Part shown: one piece after another, positions 1-9,500 of the stretch
Layout: each line of letters opens with the position of its first letter
Position numbering within the stretch: the stretch's first letter is position 1
The notes under the pieces: generated by a model
Seen by the model: only the letters and a program-made list of their open reading frames with translations
Told to the model about the DNA's origin: nothing
Databases searched by the model: none
Assembly (NCBI RefSeq): GCF_000755245.1
Contig: NZ_BBMP01000023.1
Span: 1-64,000 of the forward strand
Reading direction: 5' to 3'
Source of the DNA: Halococcus sediminicola
Lineage (GTDB): Archaea > Halobacteriota > Halobacteria > Halobacteriales > Halococcaceae
DNA length: 64,000 nt
Program-made: the position numbers and the translations under genes

Positions 1-263
1 CTGGGAAAAACAAATACGAAATGGGTGCGTTAGAAGTTGAGTAACTAGTTCATCCACAAGGATCGAGATCGATGGCTGTTGCGAACAACGCGCTCATCCG
101 AGCAAAAGGCTACACCCAGCGATGGATGTCCGAGACGTCCTATTCGACGGTCAAGCGAACGCAGGACTCCGCCCTGCGTTCGCGATTCTGGTATCGTCAA
201 TTTCGTGAAATCGTTCTCATGTTCGCGCTCAACAACATCAAGAAGCTCGCCGAGACGCTATGA
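1..263 (+). pseudogene. C-terminal remnant of an IS5-type transposase
   Basis: An open frame from position 72 to the stop at 261-263 encodes only the end of a DDE transposase. It has the WYRQFREIVL block and the conserved Glu in SETSYSTVKR that precedes it. The same block occurs in the intact transposase at 21782-22639 and, in closer form, in the remnant at 57875-58206 (minus). The N-terminal two thirds and the left end are absent or lie outside the window. The remnant abuts, tail to tail, the broken 3' end of the pgsB-like gene, so this element or a recombination at it probably destroyed that gene. Confidence 0.75.
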
Positions 264-1032
264 TCGTACTCCCGTACCGCATTTTCAATAAAGCATACGA
301 TTCGAGTTGTGAGCCGAACTCTCGGAGAACATTGATATTCTCGTAGAGGGTGGTGTAGTGGCCGGTCCGATCGATCGGGATCACATCGCCGTTGCGGATC
401 AGTACGGGGTGATTACCCGTGATCTTGGTCAGCGTGTCGTAACCTCGACGATTAAAGACGTCATCGAGACGGCGTACCGTCGAGGATTTGCCCCTGATCC
501 CCGAGACCACGATCTTGGTGTCGATGTTCCGAATGGACCGACGGTGAGCACGGCCACGTGAGAGAAGCGTCCCCAACGCCCCTCGAATGGCAGATGTCCC
601 GACTTCGAAAGGATCGTGCTCGTACTCGACTTCCGCCTCGGCTCCCGTAAGATAGACCGGAATCGCACCGGCAGCCAGTTCACAAAACCGCTCGATCGAC
701 TCGATTGCGTGCTCGCGGGTTGTGTACGTGACGAAGGGAACGGCCACGGATTCGCCATCGTACTCCAGCGACCACTCGAAGATATCCGACTCGGGATGAC
801 TCCGAACATCGGCCCACGCTTGGAGGGGAGCTGAGGATCCCTCGGTGTACTCGAACTCGTCATAGCCCTCGAAGACGGCGGCCGCGTCGCGTACGTGATC
901 CACCGCCTCCCGGGCGGCTCTCGCGGTCTCGTATCGGTGCGGTCCCACACCCAAGCACACCTCGGCATCGTAAAGCCGCCAGAACCACCCCTCGTCGGTG
1001 CGCACCACTTCGAAGGAGCCCTGCTCAATCAT
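238..1032 (-). pseudogene. pgsB: PgsB/CapB-like Mur-ligase-fold protein, 3'-truncated, with N-terminal YegP-like domains
   Basis: PgsB/CapB makes poly-gamma-glutamate as an ATP-dependent amide ligase with PgsC at the membrane. The ATG at 1032 overlaps the pgsC stop (ATGATTGA), which fixes the start. Residues about 1-50 and 85-130 look like two DUF1508/YegP-type modules (GSFEVVRTDEGWFWRLYDAE; the second begins near SDIFEWSLEYDG). Residues about 175-250 hold the Mur-ligase P-loop (GIRGKSST) and the following strand-helix (TLTKITGNHPVLI). The rest of the ligase, normally over 200 residues, is missing: the frame runs into transposase debris and stops at 238. The domain assignment comes from motifs; loss of function is inferred from the truncation. 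Confidence 0.65.
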
Positions 1033-2209
1033 CCCCGGAGCCTCCCGAGAGAATTGACGCCTCGAACACCCGTTCACGAGAGGGTTGATCGACGGTGTAG
1101 TACTCCACAACCCCGAGACAGACTGCCACCACGAGCGCGCCAAGACCGATCTGGAGAAGACCGAACTCCTGTGGAATCCCCCGTGGGAGGATCCGACCCG
1201 TCGAGCGCGCGAGCACGAGCAACAGAGTGAACGTACCGAACTGTATCGGCACGAACAGTTTGCGCTTTGAGTTTGGTGCAGTGTGCCAGTTGTAGGCGTT
1301 GATGCCGGCGAGGATCACTACGAAATACGCCGACAGGCCGCGCGTGATCGGTAAGAGGGCCACCAGAGGGAGCGCGACCAATAGCGTGAACGCGGTCGTG
1401 ATCGAGATGAGCACCCGACCGTACAGCAAAGTAACGTGATGGATTGTCCAGAGGAAAACAAAGCCAAGCGCCAGCGTCACCGCATAGAGCACGAGCAGCC
1501 ACTTGCTAGAGAGCGCATAGATCGCAAGCAATGCGACCGAGATCAGCCCGATCCGGAGCCCATATCGGTCGCGCACGCGTTCGGTGATCAGGAATCCAAC
1601 CAAGAAGAGCGCAACTGCCCGTGGTCGGGTGAGGATGATCGGTTCGAGTTCTGTGGGCACGGCAGCGTTCTTCCAGACGGCCACGTCGGCGGTTTCAGCG
1701 TAGAGCGCCGGCGGGGTGAGTGTACTGAGTGTGGAGGTAAATCGAGGATCGATCAGCAACCACCCAAGACCGAACAGGCCAGAAAATAGCAAAATCGCCG
1801 TAATCAGGTCCCACTTGCGGTACTCGGGTTTGAGCTGGTGGTAGTTGAACGCCGCCAGTCCAGGCAGAATACTTCCGATGAATAGCACGAATCGTAGCGG
1901 CCGGGGGAGATACTCACCTAGAACTACGAAAATTACCAGTGGAACACCGCTACCGATTCCCATCGCGACCAGGAGTTCATCGCGACCATAGATCAGCGTC
2001 CTGTGTTTGGCAAGATAGAGTCCGGCGTACGCGATGATTGTACTGACGATAAATATCGGGAGCATGAACACGTTTTTCAGGGTATAGACTGCGAGCATCG
2101 GAATCCCAATCGTTCCACCTAGCCGATAGCCGAATAATTGTGTGATAACTCCAACCAGAAGGAGTCCCAGCGCAGTCGTCATCGCCGCAACGATCATTGT
2201 TAATAACAC
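1025..2209 (-). CDS. pgsC: PgsC/CapC-like polytopic membrane protein
   Basis: The 394-residue protein is almost entirely hydrophobic segments. Residues 1-80 (FGYRLGGTIGIPMLAVYTLK) resemble the PgsC/CapC repeat, in which a short loop precedes a Gly-rich segment; a similar unit recurs in the second half. In poly-gamma-glutamate systems this protein forms the membrane part that works with PgsB. It is longer than bacterial PgsC (about 150 residues) and fits a duplicated archaeal form. It overlaps the pgsB-like start by 8 bp, so the two are translationally coupled. Because pgsB is truncated, the pathway is probably dead here unless another copy exists. Confidence 0.6.
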   Translation of the reverse strand: MLLTMIVAAMTTALGLLLVGVITQLFGYRLGGTIGIPMLAVYTLKNVFMLPIFIVSTIIAYAGLYLAKHRTLIYGRDELLVAMGIGSGVPLVIFVVLGEYLPRPLRFVLFIGSILPGLAAFNYHQLKPEYRKWDLITAILLFSGLFGLGWLLIDPRFTSTLSTLTPPALYAETADVAVWKNAAVPTELEPIILTRPRAVALFLVGFLITERVRDRYGLRIGLISVALLAIYALSSKWLLVLYAVTLALGFVFLWTIHHVTLLYGRVLISITTAFTLLVALPLVALLPITRGLSAYFVVILAGINAYNWHTAPNSKRKLFVPIQFGTFTLLLVLARSTGRILPRGIPQEFGLLQIGLGALVVAVCLGVVEYYTVDQPSRERVFEASILSGGSGDD

Positions 2210-2308
2210 GTACCAGTAGGGTTAGATACAAAAGCATCGGTTCGAGTAGCAAATATCGAATCCAACGTCCGATGGCTTTTGATCGCGTGATCATCCGATT
2301 GTGGGTCC

Positions 2309-2725
2309 TCAAATCCCGGCTCGGTCTGCGTCCTCGTAGACGGTCGTGAATGCGAAATTCTCGCGCACATCGGTGACTTCGACGGTCACCTCGTCGTCGG
2401 GACGCGCTCCGGGGACGATCAGTACGTAGCCACGCTCGATTTTCGCTATTCCATCGCCCTGATCGCCCAGCGTTTCGATGGTTACCTCACGGACGTCGCC
2501 CGTATTGACCGGTGGTGTCAGTGTCGACTCTGCGGACGGTTGCTTCTGCTGGCTTTGGCTCTCGCTAAGCTGAGAATTTCCGAGAATGACCGTTCGATAG
2601 GTCTCGCCGGCCGAAACCGTTCCCATATCGAGTGCGTCCTGTGGCACCTCGATATGGTATGAGTCGTCATCCTTTTCGATCGTGGCTGTGAATAGATATT
2701 CCAACCGATCTGGGATATCGACCAT
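2309..2725 (-). CDS. TRAM-domain protein
   Basis: The 138-residue acidic protein has a C-terminal TRAM domain at residues about 77-135 (REVTIETLGDQGDGIAKIER, then YVLIVPGARPDDEV), the beta-barrel RNA-binding fold of small archaeal TRAM proteins and of tRNA-modifying enzymes. The first 60 residues form a separate short domain followed by a Ser/Gln-rich linker. Free-standing TRAM proteins are proposed to act as RNA chaperones in archaea; this role is family knowledge and not visible here. It lies downstream of the PadR gene on the same strand, with a gap of about 90 bp. Confidence 0.8.
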   Translation of the reverse strand: MVDIPDRLEYLFTATIEKDDDSYHIEVPQDALDMGTVSAGETYRTVILGNSQLSESQSQQKQPSAESTLTPPVNTGDVREVTIETLGDQGDGIAKIERGYVLIVPGARPDDEVTVEVTDVRENFAFTTVYEDADRAGI

Positions 2726-2815
2726 TAGACGTCCTCTCCTCCTCTATCGCTAGTGTTCGGTGAGAGTGAGACAGCAAGGGCGTGTGTCCGACGGACCGAA
2801 ACACCATTCATAGTA

Positions 2816-3097
2816 TCAAGCCTCGGCAGCGACATATTGATCTTCCCACTCGCGGCGGGCCTCGATTTCTCGCTGGCCACGCTGAGTTACCTGATAGTAA
2901 TTCGTCCGCCGGTCGATCTGGCCTTTTTCGAGGAGACCTTTCTCGACGAGCGTATCGAGATTCGGGTAGAGCCGTCCGTGGTGGATCTCGCCCTCGTAGT
3001 ACTGTCCGAGTTCGTCTTTGAGTGCCAATCCATGCGGTTCGTCCTGTCCAGCAGCGACGTACAGCAGGTCGCGCTGGAAGCCAGTCAGATCGTACAT
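2816..3097 (-). CDS. PadR-family winged-helix regulator
   Basis: The 93-residue protein is essentially one winged helix. It starts YDLTGFQRDLLYVAAG, has the PadR signature GRLYPNLDTLVEKGLLEKG (residues about 40-60), and ends with the wing strand TNYYQVTQRG. Short haloarchaeal PadR proteins lack the C-terminal dimerisation helices of bacterial PadR. The ATG at 3097 is supported by a TATA-like element centred 30 bp upstream. No target is evident; neighbouring genes encode a TRAM protein and a DUF1931 protein. Confidence 0.85.
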   Translation of the reverse strand: MYDLTGFQRDLLYVAAGQDEPHGLALKDELGQYYEGEIHHGRLYPNLDTLVEKGLLEKGQIDRRTNYYQVTQRGQREIEARREWEDQYVAAEA

Positions 3098-3120
3098 ATC
3101 TCAGAAATGGTTATTCAAAG

Positions 3121-3135
3121 ACTAAAATATATCGA
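3121..3135 (-). promoter_or_regulatory. TATA-box promoter of the padR-like gene
   Basis: On the minus strand the sequence reads GATATATTTTAG. It is centred about 30 bp before the ATG at 3097, the spacing of a leaderless haloarchaeal transcript. Confidence 0.5.
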
Positions 3136-3165
3136 TACCGAACAAGGTCTGCTACTCGGCCCGAT

Positions 3166-3333
3166 TCAGAGATCGCGGGGCTGAACGGTCTTGCGGTCGT
3201 TGTCGTTTGCTCGTCGTGCAGCCTTTTCAAGCAAGTCCGCGACTTCGCTATCGAGTGCATCGTAGAAGTCCGCCGAGACGTTCTGGTCTGTAAGTTGGTC
3301 TTTGATTGCCGATTTAACGATCAGATCCGTCAT
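3166..3333 (-). CDS. Small DUF1931 (histone-fold) protein
   Basis: The 55-residue protein begins MTDLIVKSAIKDQL and ends RANDNDRKTVQPRDL. This matches the small haloarchaeal DUF1931 family: the pattern of two amphipathic helices followed by R-A-x-x-N-x-R-K-T-V-x-P-x-D-L is that of histone/NF-YB-like folds. The Arg-Thr-Val-x-x-Asp region is the usual histone-fold C-terminal element. A TATA-like AATAAGTA sits about 27 bp upstream of the ATG at 3333. The function is unknown; DNA binding is inferred from the fold. Confidence 0.8.
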   Translation of the reverse strand: MTDLIVKSAIKDQLTDQNVSADFYDALDSEVADLLEKAARRANDNDRKTVQPRDL

Positions 3334-3534
3334 ACAACCGTATTCTCATCGATTCGTACTTATTCCTTGTATATCTACCAGAATACAGTATGGGGTGTCT
3401 TCTTCAAACAGCGTCGGGGTTCCAACGACGGTCGAAACGAAGCCGTGAATAGAGAAAGGAGAAATGCGTAAGCTTCGCCGTAGGCCTGTCAACCACCGTT
3501 TGCTCGGTATCGAAGAGCCACTTGATCCCCTGGG

Positions 3535-4368
3535 TTAGGCCGGAGCTGCCGCAAGCATCTCCCGCACCACGCTCGGCACTTCCTCGATGTCCGCCTCACG
3601 CAGGCGCTCGTTAGTCAGTATCAGACGTAATCGTGGCCGTCCAACATCAATCGGCACTTTCTCGGTATCGAGAAGTCCCTGTTCTTCAAGGTGAGTTTTT
3701 CCTCGGGAGAACGTCGCCTTGCTCGCAACACCCGTATCTTCGCCCCACTTCGAGAGATCGTAGAGCAACTCCTTGTGTCTAGCCGCCACCAGCAAGCTCA
3801 CTCCCACTTCGTTTAGAACGCTCTCATCGCGTGTACTCCCGAGTGTGTCTAGTACGGTTCGGAAATCCGATTCTGCCGCCGAGCCGAACTCCTCACCAAG
3901 CGAGTCCAGCACACGCGAGCGAGCTGGCGTCCGCAGATTGAATTCCTCGCCACTGTCCCATGCACTCTGCCAGCGCTCGCCCGCGGCTTCGACGAACTCT
4001 TGGTCGTTGGTCACCAGTGCCGCGCTGTGCTCGTCATCCGGTGTGAGCAGCGAGACGACCATCTCCTTCGTTACCACCAGTGGGTTCTCCAAGTACTCAG
4101 TGGTTGCCCGTATTGCGAGCGTCTCGGCTTCGATTAACTCCGCCGCTGCGCTCGCCAGCACGAAATCGTCGCGCAGCCATTTCAGTACGTGTTCTCCCGC
4201 GAGCAAGCTGACGTACGGTGGATCATCTATCTCGAAGAGTAGCTCAACGAGTCCGTTGGTTGCCTTCTCATCAAGGTTGACCGCAAGTACTCCTCCAGCC
4301 GCTTCATCGAGAATCGGACGCAGATTTTCGACGACCGACGTGTCCACCCTGTGTGATGAAATAGTCAT
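3535..4368 (-). CDS. tbsP: Transcriptional regulator TbsP
   Basis: The 277-residue acidic protein matches the haloarchaeal TbsP family (formerly DUF5821). The N-terminal half is a sensor-like alpha/beta region. The C-terminal third is a winged helix (residues about 195-255, LYDLSKWGEDTGVASKATFS followed by RGKTHLEEQGLLDTE). TbsP was described in Haloferax as a protein bound at a glycolytic-gene promoter together with TrmB; that is family knowledge. A TATA-like GATATAGC lies 28 bp upstream of the ATG at 4368. No sugar gene is adjacent, so any role here would be in trans. Confidence 0.8.
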   Translation of the reverse strand: MTISSHRVDTSVVENLRPILDEAAGGVLAVNLDEKATNGLVELLFEIDDPPYVSLLAGEHVLKWLRDDFVLASAAAELIEAETLAIRATTEYLENPLVVTKEMVVSLLTPDDEHSAALVTNDQEFVEAAGERWQSAWDSGEEFNLRTPARSRVLDSLGEEFGSAAESDFRTVLDTLGSTRDESVLNEVGVSLLVAARHKELLYDLSKWGEDTGVASKATFSRGKTHLEEQGLLDTEKVPIDVGRPRLRLILTNERLREADIEEVPSVVREMLAAAPA

Positions 4369-4381
4369 ACACAGAGGGTAG

Positions 4382-4642
4382 ATGATGAAGCTATATCCCC
4401 ATTACGCCATTATCTTATTCTTTCTCCCCAGAATTAATATGATAGAGGAAAACATTCGCTGTGGCGCAGCCATGGAACGTGATGGTTCCGGCTTTAGCTG
4501 AATTGTAGGGCGCCAATCCCCCTTCCTCAGCGAGCGCCGAAGGCGCGTGCAGGGAGGAGATTCAACTAATCAGTTCTCAGTGATAGATATCGCCGCATTG
4601 ACGGTTGATCGATTTTCGATCGAATGTAATCCGGTGTATCGT
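4382..4642. other. Intergenic, possible IS200/IS605-type end
   Basis: No gene is visible. Near 4530-4565 a small perfect hairpin (GCGCCGAAGGCGC) is followed by GGGAGGAGATTCAA. This resembles the subterminal hairpin plus GGGAGGATGTCAA end of haloarchaeal IS200/IS605 elements, such as the one at 27540-27572. No other part of an element is present. Confidence 0.3.
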
Positions 4643-5896
4643 TCAGATCCGATACATACCGAGGAAGGCAACAGCGCCGCCGGCGCTGATGATTGCGACG
4701 AGCGGAAACGCTGCACCAAGGCCAAATTGTTCGGCGGCGACGCCGAACAGTAAGGGCCCGATCGCGCCGCCGAGCGATCCCGCTGTCAACATCACGCCGA
4801 AGAGACTCCCGCTGAACCCGCGTTCGGAATACTGAGACGTAATCGCGTTCATCGCGGGTAGGGCAGCCCACATCGCAACGCCGAGGAAGAAAAACCACAC
4901 AAACAGCACGATCGGGACCAGCGGAACGATGGCGATCGCAGCCAAAGCAACCGTCGAGATCGCGAGCGCACCGAACCCCAGAGCCCGCCGATCCATACTG
5001 TCGGCAAGGGAGCCAGCGGCGAGCGAGGAGATACCAGCGCCGACAAGTAGCACGAAGAAAATCGCATTGGCGACGCCGGCAGTTGTGCCCGCTTGCTCAA
5101 CAAGGAACGATGTCGCGAACGTCCGAACCGCGCCGAGTTCCGTAGCGATCGCGAGATTGGCGAGAAACAACACTGCGACCCACGGTTCGAGTGGCACCGA
5201 GATCAGACTGGTGAGACCGGCCAACCGTCCGCCGGATTCCTCGGTCGTCCGCGAAGTGGCTCTCTCGTCGGTCCCGCCATCAGGTTCGACCCGGGCGGTG
5301 CCATTCGAACGACTTTCAGGCCGGAAGACAGCCAGAAACACCATCGCGTAGACGACGCCGACGCCCGCGCTGACCGTGAGTGCAAGTCGCCAGTCGAACA
5401 GTGCTGCGAGACCACCGACGAGCGCGGGGGCGAGGGCGGTGCCGACGACCCCGCCGAGGCCGTGAATGCCCATTGCTTTCCCCTCGGTAGCACCGCTCTC
5501 CAGGTCACTGATGATCGACATCCCCGATGGGTGATAGGTGCTCCCACCGATGCCGGCGATTACCTCGGCAATAACAAGGGTCCAATACCCCTGTGCGCTC
5601 GCAGCGACGAGGATACCGGCCGCGAGGACGATCATGCCGCCCGCGAGAAGCCACCGCTGGCCGATCCGATCCGCAAGCACGCCCGCTGGTAGCTGGAAGA
5701 TCGAGTAGGTGGCAAAAAAGACGGTTAGCAGCGATCCAGCCTCCCCGTATGTGATTGCGAAATCGTTCACCAAGAGTGGTAAGATCGGCGGAAGCGCGAC
5801 GCTATAGAACTCGTTGACGGCGTGGGCCACCGTGATGAGCCACACCTCACGAGGATTTGATACCGAAAACAAACGCGAGGTGACTGATCGCGACAT
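4643..5896 (-). CDS. Major facilitator superfamily transporter
   Basis: The 417-residue protein has about 12 hydrophobic segments in two six-helix halves separated by a charged loop (residues about 190-225, RPESRSNGTARVEPDGGTDE). The first half carries the MFS loop motif GVLADRIGQRW after TM2 (residues about 77-87); the second half has the matching GSLADSMDRRALG. The N-terminal pattern (HAVNEFYSVALPPILPLLVN) is like fosmidomycin-resistance and other drug/metabolite exporters. The substrate cannot be deduced. The gene is alone on its strand, with no coupled neighbour. Confidence 0.85.
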   Translation of the reverse strand: MSRSVTSRLFSVSNPREVWLITVAHAVNEFYSVALPPILPLLVNDFAITYGEAGSLLTVFFATYSIFQLPAGVLADRIGQRWLLAGGMIVLAAGILVAASAQGYWTLVIAEVIAGIGGSTYHPSGMSIISDLESGATEGKAMGIHGLGGVVGTALAPALVGGLAALFDWRLALTVSAGVGVVYAMVFLAVFRPESRSNGTARVEPDGGTDERATSRTTEESGGRLAGLTSLISVPLEPWVAVLFLANLAIATELGAVRTFATSFLVEQAGTTAGVANAIFFVLLVGAGISSLAAGSLADSMDRRALGFGALAISTVALAAIAIVPLVPIVLFVWFFFLGVAMWAALPAMNAITSQYSERGFSGSLFGVMLTAGSLGGAIGPLLFGVAAEQFGLGAAFPLVAIISAGGAVAFLGMYRI

Positions 5897-6560
5897 ACGA
5901 TCGCTCCGCCATCATACCCAATGAGAGTTGCTTTCCGAATTGGTCGAGAGTTGCGAGCACACGGATATCGATAGCGGCGTGGCGCTCGCGATAGGTCTGT
6001 GCGGTCTGGTCGTGGAGGAACGTTTGGCGCAACCGGGCTTCGGCCGGCCCTTCGGGCTGGATTGGTCAGTGGTGTTGGCATAGTGGTTCAGTAGCACTCG
6101 CGTTGTACGATATTACGTTCGAGACAGCCAGCAGCCCGGAATATTCATAGGGCTTTGAACACCCACGATGATCGGATTCGCGATCTCTCTCAAACAGCAG
6201 CACTCAGAGAACGGCGTAGAGGGTACAGCTATTGTTGCTGTTGCTCTTTCAGAGAGAGCGGACAAACCAATTGTTCTGTACTGGCTCAATTTGATACGGT
6301 TCAAAATAATGTGTTCGCGTCAAGCTCGCTGTTTGCGGGAGCACTGACGTCGGTGAGCGGAGATCACCATGAGACGACCCACATTCGCCACATCTTATGG
6401 CCGCCATTCCTGATCGATTCATCATACTGAGTGCCGCGAGGTGTATCTTGGGGCGTAACTTCATTCACTCAGCCTCAATAGCCTAACGTATATATACGTA
6501 TTATTTCTTTCAGAATGATTTTTGTACCACCTTCTTCAATGAAAATTTGGATCAGTAACG
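5897..6560. other. Intergenic with an orphan open frame
   Basis: No intact gene is visible. On the minus strand an open frame without a credible start runs from about 6065 into the MFS start region (EARLRQTFLHDQTAQTYRER). It may be the tail of a lost gene; I do not recognise it. An AT-rich stretch at 6483-6500 (TATATATACG) is the only promoter-like sequence before the beta-galactosidase. Confidence 0.4.
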
Positions 6561-9500
6561 ATGGTAGAACGAGACCCCTCATCAAACACAGGTAGTATCA
6601 CACCTCATGCGATCACGCCATCTCGCCGGCAATTTCTACAAGCGATCGGTCTCGCCGGTCTCGCCGGGGCTGTCTCGTCGGGGACAGCCGTTGGCGCACC
6701 CAAAACATCTTCGAATGGGGGACCGGGAAGCGTCTCTAACCTCTCGGAATACATCGAAAATCCAGGGGTGTACGCCGAGAACCAAGAGCCTGCACATGCT
6801 CCGACGGCGGTTCCGTTCGATTCAGTGTCGGCTGCCCGGAGCGCGAACACCCATTTTGACGAACTGGAGACGCGCTTGGACGATTCACCGTACTACCGAC
6901 TTCTCAATGGAGAGTGGGATTTCGCGTTTTTCGAATCTCCCAATGACGTTCCCACGGAGTACTCTGGGACGTCTTTCGACACAATTGATGTCCCCCTGTC
7001 GTGGCACCTCGCGGGCTACGACGAGTACGTCTACGTCAACACGCCCCTAACCTGGACGGATATCGATGGGGCAAGTGCTGACCCGCCGAACGTACCAGAC
7101 AGCTACAACCCCGTCGGGGTATACCGACGCCAGTTCGACGTTCCTGATGACTGGGACAGTCGGAAGACATTCCTGAGCTTTGAGGGGGTCAAACAGGCGT
7201 ACTTCGTCTGGATCGACGGTCAGTACGTGGGCTACGACCAAGGGTCGATGACCACCGGTGAGTTCGATATCACCGACCACGTCACACCGGGCGAGTCCCA
7301 TCAGGTGACCGTCCAAGTGTATCGCTTCTCGGACGCCGAACCCTTGGAAACCCAGGATATGTTTCGGTACGCTGGGATCTTCCGCTCAGTATCGCTATAC
7401 TCGACGCCGACGGTCCGGCTCCGTGACTGGTTTGTCCGAACGGAGTTGGACGAAAACTACGAGAACGCCACGCTGACCGTGGACGCTGAGATTGCCAACT
7501 ATACGGAGTCAAGCCAGGGGAACCATACCATCCGTGGCCACCTATTCGATAGTGATGGCTCGAAAGTGACCACCCTCGAAACTTCAGACTCGATCGGCAG
7601 TTCCACGAGTACCGCACTCTCGATGGACACTACCGTCGCGGGACCGGACACGTGGACCGCCGAGGATCCGACCCTCTATACGCTCGTCTTCGAGCACGAG
7701 GTCGACGGCGCGACCACGGAGACGGTGTTCGAGCAGGTCGGCTTCCGGGAATACTCGATCAGCGACGCACAGTTCCGGGTTAACGGCCAGCCGGTCGACA
7801 TCCGAGGCGTGAACAAACACGAGACCGATCCCGATCACGGTCGGTACGTCCCACACGACCGAGTCCGGGAGGATTTCGAGTTGATGAAGCGCTCCAACAT
7901 CAATGCCTTCCGGTGTTCGCACTACCCAAACGACCCGTCGATCTACTACCTCGCCGACGAGTACGGTCTCTACGTTCAAGACGAGGTGAACGTCGAAACT
8001 CACTGGAATACGAACTACCTAGGAGAGAGCGACAACAGCGACGAACAGGCCGTCGAGCGCTTCGTACGGATGATCGGACGGGACAAGAACCGGCCATGTA
8101 TCTTCACGTGGTCGACGGGCAACGAAGCCGGTCTCCACGACGCCCACTACGACATGGCGGAGTTCAAGACTGGCGAGGACCAGGACGACGACGGAAGCGT
8201 ACTAGAAGAGTACCCCTTCGAGCCAACTATCGATCCGACCCGATTCCTCTATCACCAGGCAAACAACGGGGGCATCGCGCCGTTCGCTCCCATTGACGGC
8301 CCACGATACCCCTCGCCGGGGGCGATGCGGAGCAGAGCGATTGGCTCGTCCGTACCAATAATTATGGGCGAATACGCCCATGCGATGGGCAACAGCGGTG
8401 GTCTGTTCCACGACTTCTGGGACTACGCACAGCCCGACCACGAGACGGTCACAAAGACAGTCTTCGCGGACGAATCCGACGCCGGCAACACCGGCACGGT
8501 CATCGGCGACTCGCGTATCGTCGACGAGAATGACGGCGCGATCGTCTTCGAGAACGACGGCTATGTCGACGTTGGCACCGACTCCAGCCTCGACTTCACC
8601 GAACCCGGGTTCACGCTGTGGGCCCGCGTCAAGGACGAGGGCACCGATGACGACGATCCCTACATCACGCGCGGGGACAATCAGTACGCGTTGAAGATCG
8701 TCCCGGGCGATCCAACACCCAGTCTCCAATTTTTCATCTATGACGACGGGTATCAGGTCCTCAACGTGCCGGTGCCCGAGGGCTGGACGGAGGGTGAGGG
8801 TTATCACGACCTCGTCGGCGTCGCGACAGACTCGACGCTGAAACTGTTCGTCGACGGCGAACTCCTCGGGGAGACTCCGCACAATGCCTCGACCCTCGCG
8901 CCAACGGACTACAGTTACCCGGTCACGATCGGCTATAACGCCCAGGCGGACCGATACACCGACGCGTCGATTAGTCAGGTAAGAGTGTACGACCGAGCCT
9001 TATCGAATTCGGAGGTAGCGAGCGCGGCGAGCGACACCTCGCCGCCGAGCAGCGCTGTCCTCTGGATGGACTTCGCCCAACCCACGCGGAACACGGAACT
9101 CGAACGCTACGAGGAGTACGACCCCCTCCAGGGCGGGTTCGTCTGGGACTGGGTCGACCAGGCGGTCAACCGTGAACTGACCAGCAGTGACGCACCAGCG
9201 GCTTCATACCGATTCTACGACGGTAACCCGTTCTGTCTGAATGGCGTTATCTTCGAGGAGCGAACTCCCCAACCACAGTTCGAACAATTGAAAAAGAGCC
9301 ACCAGCCGGTCGGCGTGGTTGGCTCGGACCTCGTCGATGGCACCGTCAGAATCACCAACCATCTCGACTTCGCCAACTTGAGCACACTAAATACCACGTG
9401 GGAGCTACAGGCCGGCGAGGAGGTGGTCGAAAGTGGAACGCTCGCGCCGAACATCGCCCCCAGCGAGAGCACGGAAGTTACCGTACCATTCGAAAAACCA

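Noticed and set aside
3773-4381. 202-codon plus-strand open frame opposite tbsP
   Set aside because: Ser-rich antisense shadow of a recognised gene.
8202-8882. 226-codon minus-strand open frame inside the beta-galactosidase gene
   Set aside because: It is antisense to strongly supported catalytic and LamG-like codons and shows no domain; GC-rich third positions keep antisense frames open.
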